Source: Bacillota bacterium (lineage in GTDB: Bacteria > Bacillota > Clostridia > Peptostreptococcales > Anaerovoracaceae). Taken from it: a DNA stretch of 64,000 bases. Positions 37,311 to 45,649 of the stretch are shown one piece after another. The position numbers and the translations under genes were made by a program. Numbering within the stretch: position 1 is the stretch's first letter; the number at the start of each line of letters is the position of its first letter. Below the pieces are notes generated by a model. It was not told the origin of the DNA. It saw only the letters and a program-made list of their open reading frames with translations, and searched no databases. The stretch lies in NCBI GenBank assembly GCA_016302925.1, contig JAEDMR010000001.1:4525-68524 (forward strand). Direction: 5' to 3'.

Positions 37311-37859
37311 TTAACGCAGCACGGCACCCGGGTTTCTGTCGAAGTAGATGCTCTTGGATTCTGCACCCAGCGGAATTCCGTAGCAGACCTTTACCTCCTT
37401 GGAGAGCAGACCTGCTTTCAGAGCCCCCTTGCCGGCTGAGTACATGACACGATTGTCAATGCGGTGATCTGCTGCAACGGAAACGGCAGAACCGATGGCA
37501 ATCCCCAGGTCGGTCAGATTGAACACACAGTTTGTACCGGCCTTTTTCATTTCTCCGCAGTTTTCGAACCCGCACATATGGCAGCTTGAAAGACCAAACG
37601 GGGTGCTGCGGCAGCCGATGATGACCACACAGTGGCTGTTGTCCACATTCCCGGCATCCCGGATAATAAACTCTTCCTCATATTCCGCTCCCAGCTGCCG
37701 CATGGCTTCTGCCAGAAGATCCTTTTCTTTTCCGGTCACGATGCAGGCTTCTACCGTATCTTTCCCGCTCCCCTTCGGTGCTGTTTTCGCAGCAGTTACC
37801 ATCAGATCTGCAACCTGCAGACAGGCATCCCGCTCTGCTTCTTTCATGGTTTTCAGCAT
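37311..37859 (-). CDS. DUF2148 ferredoxin-domain protein
   Basis: A 182-residue protein of the DUF2148 family, annotated as containing a ferredoxin-like domain. It has a cysteine cluster CHMCGFENCGEMKKAGTNC, which could hold an iron-sulfur cluster, and the family end YGIPLGAESKSIYFDR. Such genes are widespread in anaerobes; their function is unknown. GAGGAGGGG precedes the ATG. Divergent from the nucleotidyltransferase gene, sharing a promoter region. Confidence 0.8.
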   Translation of the reverse strand: MLKTMKEAERDACLQVADLMVTAAKTAPKGSGKDTVEACIVTGKEKDLLAEAMRQLGAEYEEEFIIRDAGNVDNSHCVVIIGCRSTPFGLSSCHMCGFENCGEMKKAGTNCVFNLTDLGIAIGSAVSVAADHRIDNRVMYSAGKGALKAGLLSKEVKVCYGIPLGAESKSIYFDRNPGAVLR

Positions 37860-37906
37860 AATTTCCCCTCCTCACCGGACTTTTTCATTCCGTACTCTAT
37901 CACCAT

Positions 37907-37959
37907 ATTTTATCACAAACCGGAACCCACTTGCAACCAGCACCGGATTGTAATAAAAT
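37907..37959. promoter_or_regulatory. Divergent promoters sharing one -35 hexamer
   Basis: The palindromic hexamer TTGCAA (37931-37936) can serve as -35 in both directions. On the plus strand TAAAAT lies 17 bases away (37954-37959). On the minus strand TAAAAT lies 18 bases away (37907-37912). The outputs are the nucleotidyltransferase and DUF2148 genes. Confidence 0.5.
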
Positions 37960-38009
37960 AAAGAAAAAGGCAAGGAGATTTGTCACGGATTTTCAGGAAG
38001 GATGATAGA

Positions 38010-38945
38010 ATGGATAAGGCAATGAAAAAACCAGTATTAGTGATCATGGCAGCCGGCATGGGAAGCCGGTTCGGCGGTCTGAAGCAGATTGAGCCGGTGG
38101 GAAGCGAAGGGGAAATCATCCTGGACTTTTCGATGTATGATGCCATGATGGCGGGATTTGAAAAAGCAGTTTTTATCATAAAAAAAGAAAATGAGGAAGC
38201 ATTCCGCAGCCTGATCGACCGGCGAGCAGGGCGGTTCTTGGAAGTGGAATATGCATTTCAGGAGCTTGCGGATCTGCCGGAGGGCTATGAAGTACCTGCA
38301 GGCCGTGAGAAGCCGTGGGGAACCGGTCATGCTGTGCTGGCGGCAAGACATGTGGTGGACGGACCGTTTGCTGTCATCAATGCAGACGATTACTATGGGC
38401 CTGGTGCGTTTCAGAGCATGTATTCCTTCCTGGAACAGGCAGAAGATACAGACAAATATCAATACTGCATGGTAGGATATCCACTGGAAAACACCCTGAC
38501 AGAAAACGGTTATGTTTCCCGGGGAATCTGTGAGACGACAGCCTCAGGCATGCTGGAGAAAATTACGGAAAGAACCCGAATCCAGTGGCAGGACGAAGAA
38601 ATCGTATATGAAGATGAAAGCAGTCAGCCGGGATTCGCGAAGCTGACTCGCGGTACCACGGTTTCCATGAATTTCTGGGGCTTCACACCTTCCATGATGA
38701 AGGAGCTGGAAGCAGGATTTCCGTCGTTTCTCGACATCGCACTGCAGGAAAACCCGATGAAGGGCGAATACTTCCTGCCGGGGGTGGTGGATCGGCTGAT
38801 CCGGGAAGGTAAAGCACAGGTCAGAGTGCTTCGTTCACAGGACCGGTGGTTTGGTGTCACCTATAAGGAAGACAAACAGCAGGTTGTCGATGCCCTGCAA
38901 TCTATGAAGGATAAGGGAGAATATCCGGAAAAATTATGGAAATAA
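38010..38945 (+). CDS. Sugar-nucleotide nucleotidyltransferase-like protein
   Basis: A 311-residue GT-A-fold nucleotidyltransferase. The N-terminal nucleotide-binding motif MAAGMGSRFGGLKQIEPVG is complete, and NADDYYG provides the metal-binding aspartates. It resembles NTP-transferase family proteins fused or linked to sugar metabolism, but without the acyltransferase or dimerisation tail of GlmU or RfbA. The substrate is unknown. The ATG at 38010 has AGGAAGG upstream; an earlier ATG at 37980 would lie next to the -10 region. Confidence 0.8.
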   Translation: MDKAMKKPVLVIMAAGMGSRFGGLKQIEPVGSEGEIILDFSMYDAMMAGFEKAVFIIKKENEEAFRSLIDRRAGRFLEVEYAFQELADLPEGYEVPAGREKPWGTGHAVLAARHVVDGPFAVINADDYYGPGAFQSMYSFLEQAEDTDKYQYCMVGYPLENTLTENGYVSRGICETTASGMLEKITERTRIQWQDEEIVYEDESSQPGFAKLTRGTTVSMNFWGFTPSMMKELEAGFPSFLDIALQENPMKGEYFLPGVVDRLIREGKAQVRVLRSQDRWFGVTYKEDKQQVVDALQSMKDKGEYPEKLWK

Positions 38946-38969
38946 GTTCATGCAGTGAGGTGAACGACC

Positions 38970-40061
38970 ATGAAGAAACAAACAGCAGCAAGACGTTTTG
39001 TTTCCGCTTTTCTGGCGATTCCCATGATGCTGACGGCAATCACACTGACAGGCTGCAGCGAGGACAAGCCGTATGATATACACCTGCAGGATTATGTGAA
39101 GGTGGGAGAATACAAAGGACTTCCCTATACAGATTTTGACATCCGCGTCACGGAAAAAGAAATTCAGGAAGAAGTGGAAAAGGTTCTGCAGAAATACAGC
39201 ATTCAGACAGAGCGGACAGAAGGCCCTCTGGAAGAAGGCGATTGTGCAAGCATCCAGTATAAACTGGAAGTGGACGGAAGCAAGCTGAACGGTGCCGCTT
39301 TCCAGTATTACACCGTGCAGGTGGGAAAAGAAGTGATTCTGGAAGATATCGACAAGGCACTGGTGGGAAAAGAAGCAGGAGAGACATTTGAAGTGCAGAC
39401 CACGTTCCCGGAAGATTTCGAGATGAACAGCCATATGGCCGGTAAAGAAGCATTATTTACCATCACGGTAAACAAGATTTTCGACGTGACACTTCCGGTG
39501 CTGGATGATGAATTTGTTTCCGAAAATCTGGGATTTGAAACAGCGGATGCCTATCTGGAGGATCTGGAAGCAGATCTTTATGATCAGAAACAGAAGGATG
39601 CCAGATACCAGGCCGGCGAAGAAATCTGGGCAAGGGTGCTGGAAAGCTCCGAAGTGCTGAAATATCCGGAAAGCGAAGTGAAGAAAAAGCAGACCGCCCT
39701 GACAGAAAGCTTTCGTATCATATGTGAAAAATACGGAACAACGCTGGAGGAAGCACTTCATTCCATCTTGAAAACCGATGAATCTGCCTTCATGGAAAAC
39801 ATTCGGACCAGTGCCGAGAATGCGGTGAAAGAGGAAATGATTCTTTACTCCATTGCCAGAGAGAACGATCTGGAAATGACCCCACAGGAGCAGCAGGAAT
39901 ACCTGGATAAGGTTCTTGCAGAAAACGGGATCACAGCCAGAGAATTCAAGGAAAAATACTCCGCTTCCATTGAAGAATACGCAGAAGAAAGCGGAATCAT
40001 GACTTCCCTGCTTTACGAGAGGGTCTTCGATTTCCTGGTGGAAAACGGGGTTGCAGAATAA
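38970..40061 (+). CDS. Trigger-factor-like lipoprotein
   Basis: A 363-residue exported protein with a signal peptide and lipobox (LTGC, lipidated Cys29). The mature part resembles the peptidyl-prolyl isomerase (FKBP-like) and C-terminal arm domains of trigger factor: LPYTDFDIRVTEKEIQEEVE, an EEGDCASIQYK segment, VNKIFDVTLPVLDDEF and a helical C-terminus. The ribosome-binding domain is missing. It is probably an extracytoplasmic folding factor. The start has TGAGGTGAA upstream. Confidence 0.82.
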   Translation: MKKQTAARRFVSAFLAIPMMLTAITLTGCSEDKPYDIHLQDYVKVGEYKGLPYTDFDIRVTEKEIQEEVEKVLQKYSIQTERTEGPLEEGDCASIQYKLEVDGSKLNGAAFQYYTVQVGKEVILEDIDKALVGKEAGETFEVQTTFPEDFEMNSHMAGKEALFTITVNKIFDVTLPVLDDEFVSENLGFETADAYLEDLEADLYDQKQKDARYQAGEEIWARVLESSEVLKYPESEVKKKQTALTESFRIICEKYGTTLEEALHSILKTDESAFMENIRTSAENAVKEEMILYSIARENDLEMTPQEQQEYLDKVLAENGITAREFKEKYSASIEEYAEESGIMTSLLYERVFDFLVENGVAE

Positions 40062-40081
40062 AAAAATAGGGAGAAGTATTC

Positions 40082-41332
40082 ATGCAGACAATGCAGTATC
40101 ACAAGATTCTCAGTCGGGGCGGCGAAATTGAAGACAGGCTCCGGCAGTTGGGAAACGTTTCCCATACAGAAGGCGTGCCGGGGATCTGGCGTGCCATCCA
40201 TACCGACACAGATCACTGCGCAAAATCCATTCTCCGGGACTGGCTTACGGATGCGGGTCTTTCGGTATCCGAGGATGCGTTCGGAAATCTCTATGGTCGC
40301 CTTGAAGGGCAGGTTGCAGAGACCATTCTGGCCGGCTCCCATGTGGATACGGTGAAAAACGGCGGGCTGTATGACGGCGCCTGCGGTGTGGTCACAGCCA
40401 TCAGTGCAGTGAAAGCCCTCTGTGAGGCCGGGTGGAAACCATATTATTCGGTGGAGATTGTAGGAATCGAGGAAGAAGAAGGAAGCCGGTTTGATCTTTC
40501 CTATCCGGGAAGCAATGCCATCATCGGAGGTCTCAGTCAGGAGGACCTGGAAATCAGAGATGAAGACGGCATCTCCCTGCGCCAGGCCATGGTGGAACGG
40601 GGATTCGATCCATCAAAGCTTCCGTCGGCAGACCGCCGGGGACAGGTCCGGGAATACATTGAGCTGCATGTGGAGCAGGGCGAAGTTTTGGACCGGGAAA
40701 ATATCCCCATTGGCATAGTGGAAAATATCACCGGCATGGTTATGTTTTCGGTGTCCATCCTGGGTGAGCAGAACCATGCGGGAACCACACCGATGTATCT
40801 GCGAAAAGACCCTGTGGTGAAAACTGCAGAGCTGATTCTGCGGCTGACGGAGCGAATCAGGCAGATTTCGGATCGGGGTGTCATTACCTTCGGAGAAATG
40901 AAGGTCCATCCCGGTGTATCCAACGTGATTCCGGGACAGGTGGACTTTTCCATCGACCTGCGGGATGGAGACCGGCAGGCGCTGCTGGAAGAAGAGCAGG
41001 CCGTGAAGGAGATCATCCTGAACGCACAGCAGGATGGATTCGGCGTGGAACTGGAGATGTACAGTCACGAGAATCCGGTGCCCCTGAGCCGGGAAATGAC
41101 CGCATCTCTTCAGGAAGCGGCAGAAGAAGCTGAGATACCATACAAACGGATGAACAGCGGTGCGGGCCACGATGCCATGATTATCGGGCGGGTCATTCCG
41201 ACGGCTATGATCTTCATCCCAAGTCAGGACGGCATCAGCCATTCCCCGAAGGAATACACCCGGCCGGAAGACCTTTCCCGGGGCTGCGAGATTCTGGGGC
41301 GGCTGCTGGTAAAGCGAGCGGGCGGATTTTGA
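40082..41332 (+). CDS. M20-family amidase (allantoate/carbamoylase type)
   Basis: A 416-residue zinc-dependent hydrolase of the allantoate amidohydrolase / N-carbamoyl-L-amino-acid hydrolase group. Metal ligands are seen in GSHVDTVKNGGLYDGACG, EEEGSRF, ELHVEQGEVLD and NSGAGHDAM. The dimerisation domain is inserted at about 210-325. It releases ammonia or amino acids from ureido compounds, but the exact substrate is open. GGGAGAAG precedes the ATG, 20 bases past the lipoprotein gene. Confidence 0.85.
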   Translation: MQTMQYHKILSRGGEIEDRLRQLGNVSHTEGVPGIWRAIHTDTDHCAKSILRDWLTDAGLSVSEDAFGNLYGRLEGQVAETILAGSHVDTVKNGGLYDGACGVVTAISAVKALCEAGWKPYYSVEIVGIEEEEGSRFDLSYPGSNAIIGGLSQEDLEIRDEDGISLRQAMVERGFDPSKLPSADRRGQVREYIELHVEQGEVLDRENIPIGIVENITGMVMFSVSILGEQNHAGTTPMYLRKDPVVKTAELILRLTERIRQISDRGVITFGEMKVHPGVSNVIPGQVDFSIDLRDGDRQALLEEEQAVKEIILNAQQDGFGVELEMYSHENPVPLSREMTASLQEAAEEAEIPYKRMNSGAGHDAMIIGRVIPTAMIFIPSQDGISHSPKEYTRPEDLSRGCEILGRLLVKRAGGF

Positions 41333-41374
41333 GAAAAAAAGAAAGAAAAAGGGATGAAAAAAGTAAAATAGTCC

Positions 41375-41403
41375 TTGCATTTTGCAGAAAATACAGATAT
41401 AAT
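41375..41403 (+). promoter_or_regulatory. Promoter of the rpsF-ssb-rpsR operon
   Basis: -35 TTGCAT (41375-41380), 17-base spacer, -10 TATAAT (41398-41403). The leader to rpsF is about 70 bases and includes a hairpin (41435-41454, GCGACAG/CTGTCGC). Confidence 0.85.
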
Positions 41404-41434
41404 AATTGGGCATGAGTTTACATGCGAAATCTCT

Positions 41435-41454
41435 GCGACAGGTTGGGCTGTCGC
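41435..41454 (+). promoter_or_regulatory. Leader hairpin before rpsF
   Basis: A seven-base-pair perfect stem with a six-base loop GTTGGG lies 27 bases before the rpsF start. In many bacteria the S6-S18 complex binds its own mRNA leader; this hairpin is a candidate, but the known CCG bulge motif was not clearly recognised. Confidence 0.4.
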
Positions 41455-41481
41455 CATTTAGTCCACAGGGAGGTGAAACAA

Positions 41482-41769
41482 ATGATTAATTACGAAGTTA
41501 TGTTCATTATCGATCCTGCTTTAGAAGATGCGGCCAAGGATGCAACAGTAGAAAACGTTCAGACGATCATTGCTGCGGATGGTGGAGTTGAAAAAGTAGA
41601 AGTTCTGGGCATGAGAAAGCTTGCTTATCCAATCGATAAGAAGGAAGAAGGATACTACGTAGTAGTTGAATTCAAGGGCAATCCGACCCTGCCTTACGAG
41701 CTGAACAGAAAGCTGAAGATTTCTGACAACGTAATCAGACACATCATCATCAACAAGGATGAAAAATAA
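41482..41769 (+). CDS. rpsF: 30S ribosomal protein S6
   Basis: A 95-residue S6 (MINYEVMFIIDPALEDAAKD start, ISDNVIRHIII end). The frame is open from 41422, but the ATG at 41482 has GGGAGGTGAAAC and gives the family N-terminus. First gene of the S6-SSB-S18 operon. Confidence 0.96.
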   Translation: MINYEVMFIIDPALEDAAKDATVENVQTIIAADGGVEKVEVLGMRKLAYPIDKKEEGYYVVVEFKGNPTLPYELNRKLKISDNVIRHIIINKDEK

Positions 41770-41783
41770 GAACGAGGTGTAAT

Positions 41784-42212
41784 ATGAACAGTGTTGTATT
41801 GATCGGAAGACTGACAAGAGATCCTGAAGTCCGTTATTCTGCCGGAACACAGATGGCAATCTGCAGATTTTCTGTAGCGATTGACAGACCGCCGAGACAG
41901 AATGGCGAAAAGCAGACTGACTTTCCAAGCGTCGTAGTATTCGGCAAGCAGGCTGAAAACTGCGAAAGATATCTGGCGAAAGGCAGACTGGTGGGAATTC
42001 AGGGCAGATTGCAGACCGGAAGCTATACCAATAAGGATGGCGCAACCGTTTACACCACAGATGTCGTAGCTGACAGAGTAGAATTTTTGGAATGGGGCGA
42101 CAGAAACGAACGGCAGGCAGCAAGACCTGCTGCACAGAGTTCTGCACCGGCAGGCGGTTTCGATGCCGCACCGGAAGGATTCTCCGCAATTGACGAAGAT
42201 ATCCCGTTCTAA
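41784..42212 (+). CDS. ssb: Single-stranded DNA-binding protein
   Basis: A 142-residue SSB with the OB fold ([19 protein letters not shown]) and the acidic C-terminal tip DEDIPF that docks partner proteins. The linker (about 108-130) is alanine- and proline-rich. ACGAGGTG ribosome site. Located between rpsF and rpsR as usual in Firmicutes. Confidence 0.97.
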   Translation: MNSVVLIGRLTRDPEVRYSAGTQMAICRFSVAIDRPPRQNGEKQTDFPSVVVFGKQAENCERYLAKGRLVGIQGRLQTGSYTNKDGATVYTTDVVADRVEFLEWGDRNERQAARPAAQSSAPAGGFDAAPEGFSAIDEDIPF

Positions 42213-42231
42213 GAGAAAGGAGAGAATGACC

Positions 42232-42468
42232 ATGATGGATAAGAGACGTGGCGGTGGCATGAGAAGAAAGAAAGTATGCCAGTTCTGCGCGGATAAGACC
42301 GAAAGAATCGACTACAAGGATGTAGAAAAGCTGAGAAAGTACGTGACCGAAAGAGGCAAGATCCTGCCGAAGAGAATCACTGGTACCTGCGCGATGCACC
42401 AGAGAGAAGTCACCACAGCAATCAAGAGAGCAAGAATCGTTGCTCTGCTGCCTTATGTAGCTGACTAA
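42232..42468 (+). CDS. rpsR: 30S ribosomal protein S18
   Basis: A 78-residue S18 of the cysteine-containing type (KVCQFCADK and [10 protein letters not shown]), which can bind zinc. Three close ATGs (42226, 42232, 42235) are possible; AAAGGAG at 42216-42222 best fits 42232. The longer frame overlapping ssb is rejected. Confidence 0.95.
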   Translation: MMDKRRGGGMRRKKVCQFCADKTERIDYKDVEKLRKYVTERGKILPKRITGTCAMHQREVTTAIKRARIVALLPYVAD

Positions 42469-42496
42469 TTGAACGTCAATTAAACAGAAACAGAAT

Positions 42497-42541
42497 AAAA
42501 GTCCTCAGACCATTGGAAAAGATGGTTTGGGGACTTTTTTA
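42497..42541 (+). terminator. Rho-independent terminator after rpsR
   Basis: AAGTCCTCAGACCAT pairs with ATGGTTTGGGGACTT (two mismatched or wobble positions), followed by TTTTTT. It lies 29 bases past the rpsR stop and marks the end of the conserved region. Confidence 0.88.
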
Positions 42542-42556
42542 GTCCTTGCATGCCTA

Positions 42557-44677
42557 TTACTCTTTTTCTGTCAGATGATCCATGATCTTTTGAATCCAAT
42601 TCTCCTCGTAAGGGTAATCACGCTGCAGGTGGATCAATATCTTTTCGTATATGGAAAACGCCTCTGCTGATTTCTTCTCCAGGGCAAGCACATCCGCCAA
42701 AATTTCAAGCTGGGAAAGAGAATCCTTATACTTTTCACCTCGATACAGGAGTGCGGACTGTACATTCTCGCGGGCTGCTTTTTCCGCCTCCGCCAGCCGA
42801 TTTTCATCGATCAGAAGTGCGATCTGCAGCTCCTTGAAGGCTGTTTTTCGATAACCCAGATCTTCCCGGCTTTTCATCCATGTTTCGATGGTCGCATAGA
42901 GTTCTCTGGAAATAGCAATGCGCCCCTCGCGCAGCGCATGTTTTGCTTCTTCCAGCAAAACATAGTTCTGCTTCATCGAAAACCGCTGCTTCTGGAACGC
43001 AGGGAGGTCTTTGTCATCCATCTGCAGAATGGCCTCCACAATCTGCAGACACTCGGCCGCATATTTGTTCCGGGCAACTGGGTCCTGGCGGTGGCTGTAT
43101 TCCTTTGCAAGCTTAGCGCAGGCGGAACTGAGCTGGTCCATCACTTCAAAGGTTCGTGGCGTCACCGCCTTCAGCAGTTCATATCCCTTTTGATACCACA
43201 TAAGCGCATGATCGTGATCCATATGGTTATGATAGACAGCTGCCACCCGGAGGGCTTCTCTTCCCGGAAGAACATGGTTGGGACCATAATAATTCATAAC
43301 GGCTTCGTAGACTTTTACGGCATAGGGCAGCGCTTCTTCATAATATCCCTGAACCCACAGAAAGGTAACAATCTCCTCGAAAGCGGTGGCCAGCCATGGG
43401 GCAGGGTCCGGAAACGTCTCATAGACAGCAAACACATGCGGCTCCAGGATCCGGTTCTCCTCATAGGTGCGGTTCCATGTACAGATCCCGATATCATCTC
43501 CGTACATATACTTCTCGAAGCCACGCAGCAGACGACTGCAGTTGATACATGTTGGCGGCATGATACGCCTGACGGCCTCGGCGATCAGAGGATGTACACG
43601 GAGAAGGAGACGGGCTTCTGTCTCTCTGCCCGGATCTTCCGGGGAATGTTCCGTCGTTTTTCCCAATACAAGAACATCCATCAAAAGATAATTCCGAAGC
43701 GACCGGAGTGTATGTTCCGATGCGCCGGATATCTGGAGAAACAGATCTTTTTCCATTCCCTGCGGTGCAAGAACGGACAAATACAACAGGGTTTCCCATT
43801 CAGCTTTTTTCAACCGGAAAGAGGAAAGCAGGGAAGTAATGTGGGATCCGTTGCCGGGAGGTCCGGACAGTTCTCCATAGGAAGCCTGGACGGATGCCAT
43901 TTTGATGCTTAATGTGTGGCCTTCCACCTGATAACCGTACTGCAGAAGCTGTTCTGTTTTTTCCGGTTCCAGTCTGCCGGAACAGGTTTGAATCAGTTTT
44001 GGCCAGTATTCCGGGGGCAGGGCGTTGACCAGAAGCTTTTCCTTTTCCGGCACGATTTCATAGTTTACTCTTGTGGTTATGATCTTATCGCAGGAAAGCT
44101 CCAGAAACTGACGAAGGTCCTTATCTGCGGGCATATTCATATTATCGATCACGATCAGAATTTTTTTCTTTTCACTGATTTTTTGCAGGGCACGGAGCTT
44201 TTCCCGATAATACTGCCGCAGCACAGGATACCTTTTCCGGTCATACCGCAGGCCGGAAATGGGAACGGAAGAATCATCACAGACAGCCTGGAGGATCCCC
44301 CTGTCGGTTACGATGTAAAGGACATGATCATACGCAAGGTGATATCTGGCGAGATATGCAAGAGCAATCGCCGTTTTTCCGATGCCGCCGATGCCCTGCA
44401 GCAAGGCGGTGTGAAAAGAGGCAAGCATGTCATGGACAGCGGCAAGCTCTTCTTCCCGCCCGATCAGAGGGAAGGAAGCGGAAGGCAGAGCGGTATCCAT
44501 GATTTTGAAATGCCTGTGTTCCAGAAAGCAGGTGTATTCCTCTTTCCAGGTCTCCCAGGCAGCTTTTTCGGCTTCCGGAGAGGAAAATCCGGGCGGGGTG
44601 TCCGCGTATTTTTTCTGCAGCAGAAGCTGGTGCTTTTTCCATAGCAAAAGCTGCTCCTGATAGTTAAAATCTTTCAT
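42557..44677 (-). CDS. STAND-type NTPase with TPR-like C-terminus
   Basis: A 706-residue protein not assigned to a named family. After about 65 variable residues there is a STAND/NB-ARC-like NTPase: Walker A GIGGIGKT (95-102), Walker B KILIVIDN (172-179), sensor IITTR (199-203), then a winged-helix-like stretch (about 280-370). The C-terminal 300 residues are helical repeats resembling TPRs (ALMWYQKGYELL, AEKAARENVQSAL, AFSIYEKILIHLQ). STAND proteins act as switches in regulation or defence. It starts four bases after the HTH-like gene with only a weak ribosome site, so translation is coupled. No effector domain is recognised. Confidence 0.7.
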   Translation of the reverse strand: MKDFNYQEQLLLWKKHQLLLQKKYADTPPGFSSPEAEKAAWETWKEEYTCFLEHRHFKIMDTALPSASFPLIGREEELAAVHDMLASFHTALLQGIGGIGKTAIALAYLARYHLAYDHVLYIVTDRGILQAVCDDSSVPISGLRYDRKRYPVLRQYYREKLRALQKISEKKKILIVIDNMNMPADKDLRQFLELSCDKIITTRVNYEIVPEKEKLLVNALPPEYWPKLIQTCSGRLEPEKTEQLLQYGYQVEGHTLSIKMASVQASYGELSGPPGNGSHITSLLSSFRLKKAEWETLLYLSVLAPQGMEKDLFLQISGASEHTLRSLRNYLLMDVLVLGKTTEHSPEDPGRETEARLLLRVHPLIAEAVRRIMPPTCINCSRLLRGFEKYMYGDDIGICTWNRTYEENRILEPHVFAVYETFPDPAPWLATAFEEIVTFLWVQGYYEEALPYAVKVYEAVMNYYGPNHVLPGREALRVAAVYHNHMDHDHALMWYQKGYELLKAVTPRTFEVMDQLSSACAKLAKEYSHRQDPVARNKYAAECLQIVEAILQMDDKDLPAFQKQRFSMKQNYVLLEEAKHALREGRIAISRELYATIETWMKSREDLGYRKTAFKELQIALLIDENRLAEAEKAARENVQSALLYRGEKYKDSLSQLEILADVLALEKKSAEAFSIYEKILIHLQRDYPYEENWIQKIMDHLTEKE

Positions 44678-44680
44678 GGT

Positions 44681-45607
44681 TCAGGTCTCTTTCTTTTCCA
44701 GCGTTTTAAAATAGAATGGACGAAGCCTGTTCTGCCCCTGCGCACACAGATACTGATCGGTATAACGGAAGGCTTCCTGAAGCCATCTGCGGCATTCTTC
44801 CGGACTTTTATGAAGGCAGCGGTCCCTGTACAGAGCAAGGATCTGCAGCAGCATGGCGTCGAAACGCTCTCCGCTGGTCAGCGTATGTTCCGCACGCAGC
44901 GGGCAGTATCCAAAAGAGGATAAATACAGATTGATTACCCGTTCATTGAGAAAGGGGATGCACATGATCAGGATATGCCGGATCATGGTTTTCCGCGGGA
45001 TCTCCCCGAAAAGCTTCATATTCTTCAACAATTCGGAGCCGTAGGAGATACTGGTCATACGGCTGATTTGACGGGTATCGGATTCGGCAGACCGGAAGGT
45101 ATATTCACAGGCCTGGCTGAAGTAGATATGCCGCAGGCTGGGAAGCGGATCCTCTGAGAAAATTCCGTATTTTCTCCGTTCCATCGGATGAAGTTTGCAC
45201 AGATATTCCTGAATCATCGTGTCCATGATTCTGCGCCGCTCCTGGTAGAGCGGGCTGTCAGCATCGGATGCATCAAAGACCAGATCACTTCGGTCCGCAT
45301 AGACCTGCAGCAGATACTGCTGATCTTCACCGCTCAGTTCCAGTGCTTTTCCGAACATCAGAACCTGCTTCCGGTCAGAAGGGACATGATGTCCGGTTCG
45401 CCAGAATCGAACCTTTGTAATTTGTGAATCCTGCTCCGGCAGAGCAGCATACATTTTTTCATATAGAAGCATATCGGCATCTCTTTTTGTGGTCAGACCG
45501 TTCTTCTTCATAAAAAGGAGATACTGCTTCTGCAGCCATTGCACTTCCGGTCTGACATCAAGCGATTTCAAAAGGATGTCATCCAGAATTCTTTTCAGTT
45601 CATCCAT
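44681..45607 (-). CDS. HTH-like partner protein of the STAND NTPase
   Basis: A 308-residue protein of unknown function. Residues about 66-110 (VRFWRTGHHVPSDRKQVL followed by ALELSGEDQQYLLQ) resemble the second half of an XRE-type DNA-binding domain. The rest is helical without recognised motifs. It lies 42 bases after the MATE gene and is directly followed by the STAND gene, so it may sense or relay the signal of the latter to DNA. AAAGGAAC precedes the ATG. The assignment of the HTH is by eye and uncertain. Confidence 0.5.
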   Translation of the reverse strand: MDELKRILDDILLKSLDVRPEVQWLQKQYLLFMKKNGLTTKRDADMLLYEKMYAALPEQDSQITKVRFWRTGHHVPSDRKQVLMFGKALELSGEDQQYLLQVYADRSDLVFDASDADSPLYQERRRIMDTMIQEYLCKLHPMERRKYGIFSEDPLPSLRHIYFSQACEYTFRSAESDTRQISRMTSISYGSELLKNMKLFGEIPRKTMIRHILIMCIPFLNERVINLYLSSFGYCPLRAEHTLTSGERFDAMLLQILALYRDRCLHKSPEECRRWLQEAFRYTDQYLCAQGQNRLRPFYFKTLEKKET

Positions 45608-45649
45608 CGGTATTGTTCCTTTGATTCATGATTTATGATACGAGTATCA

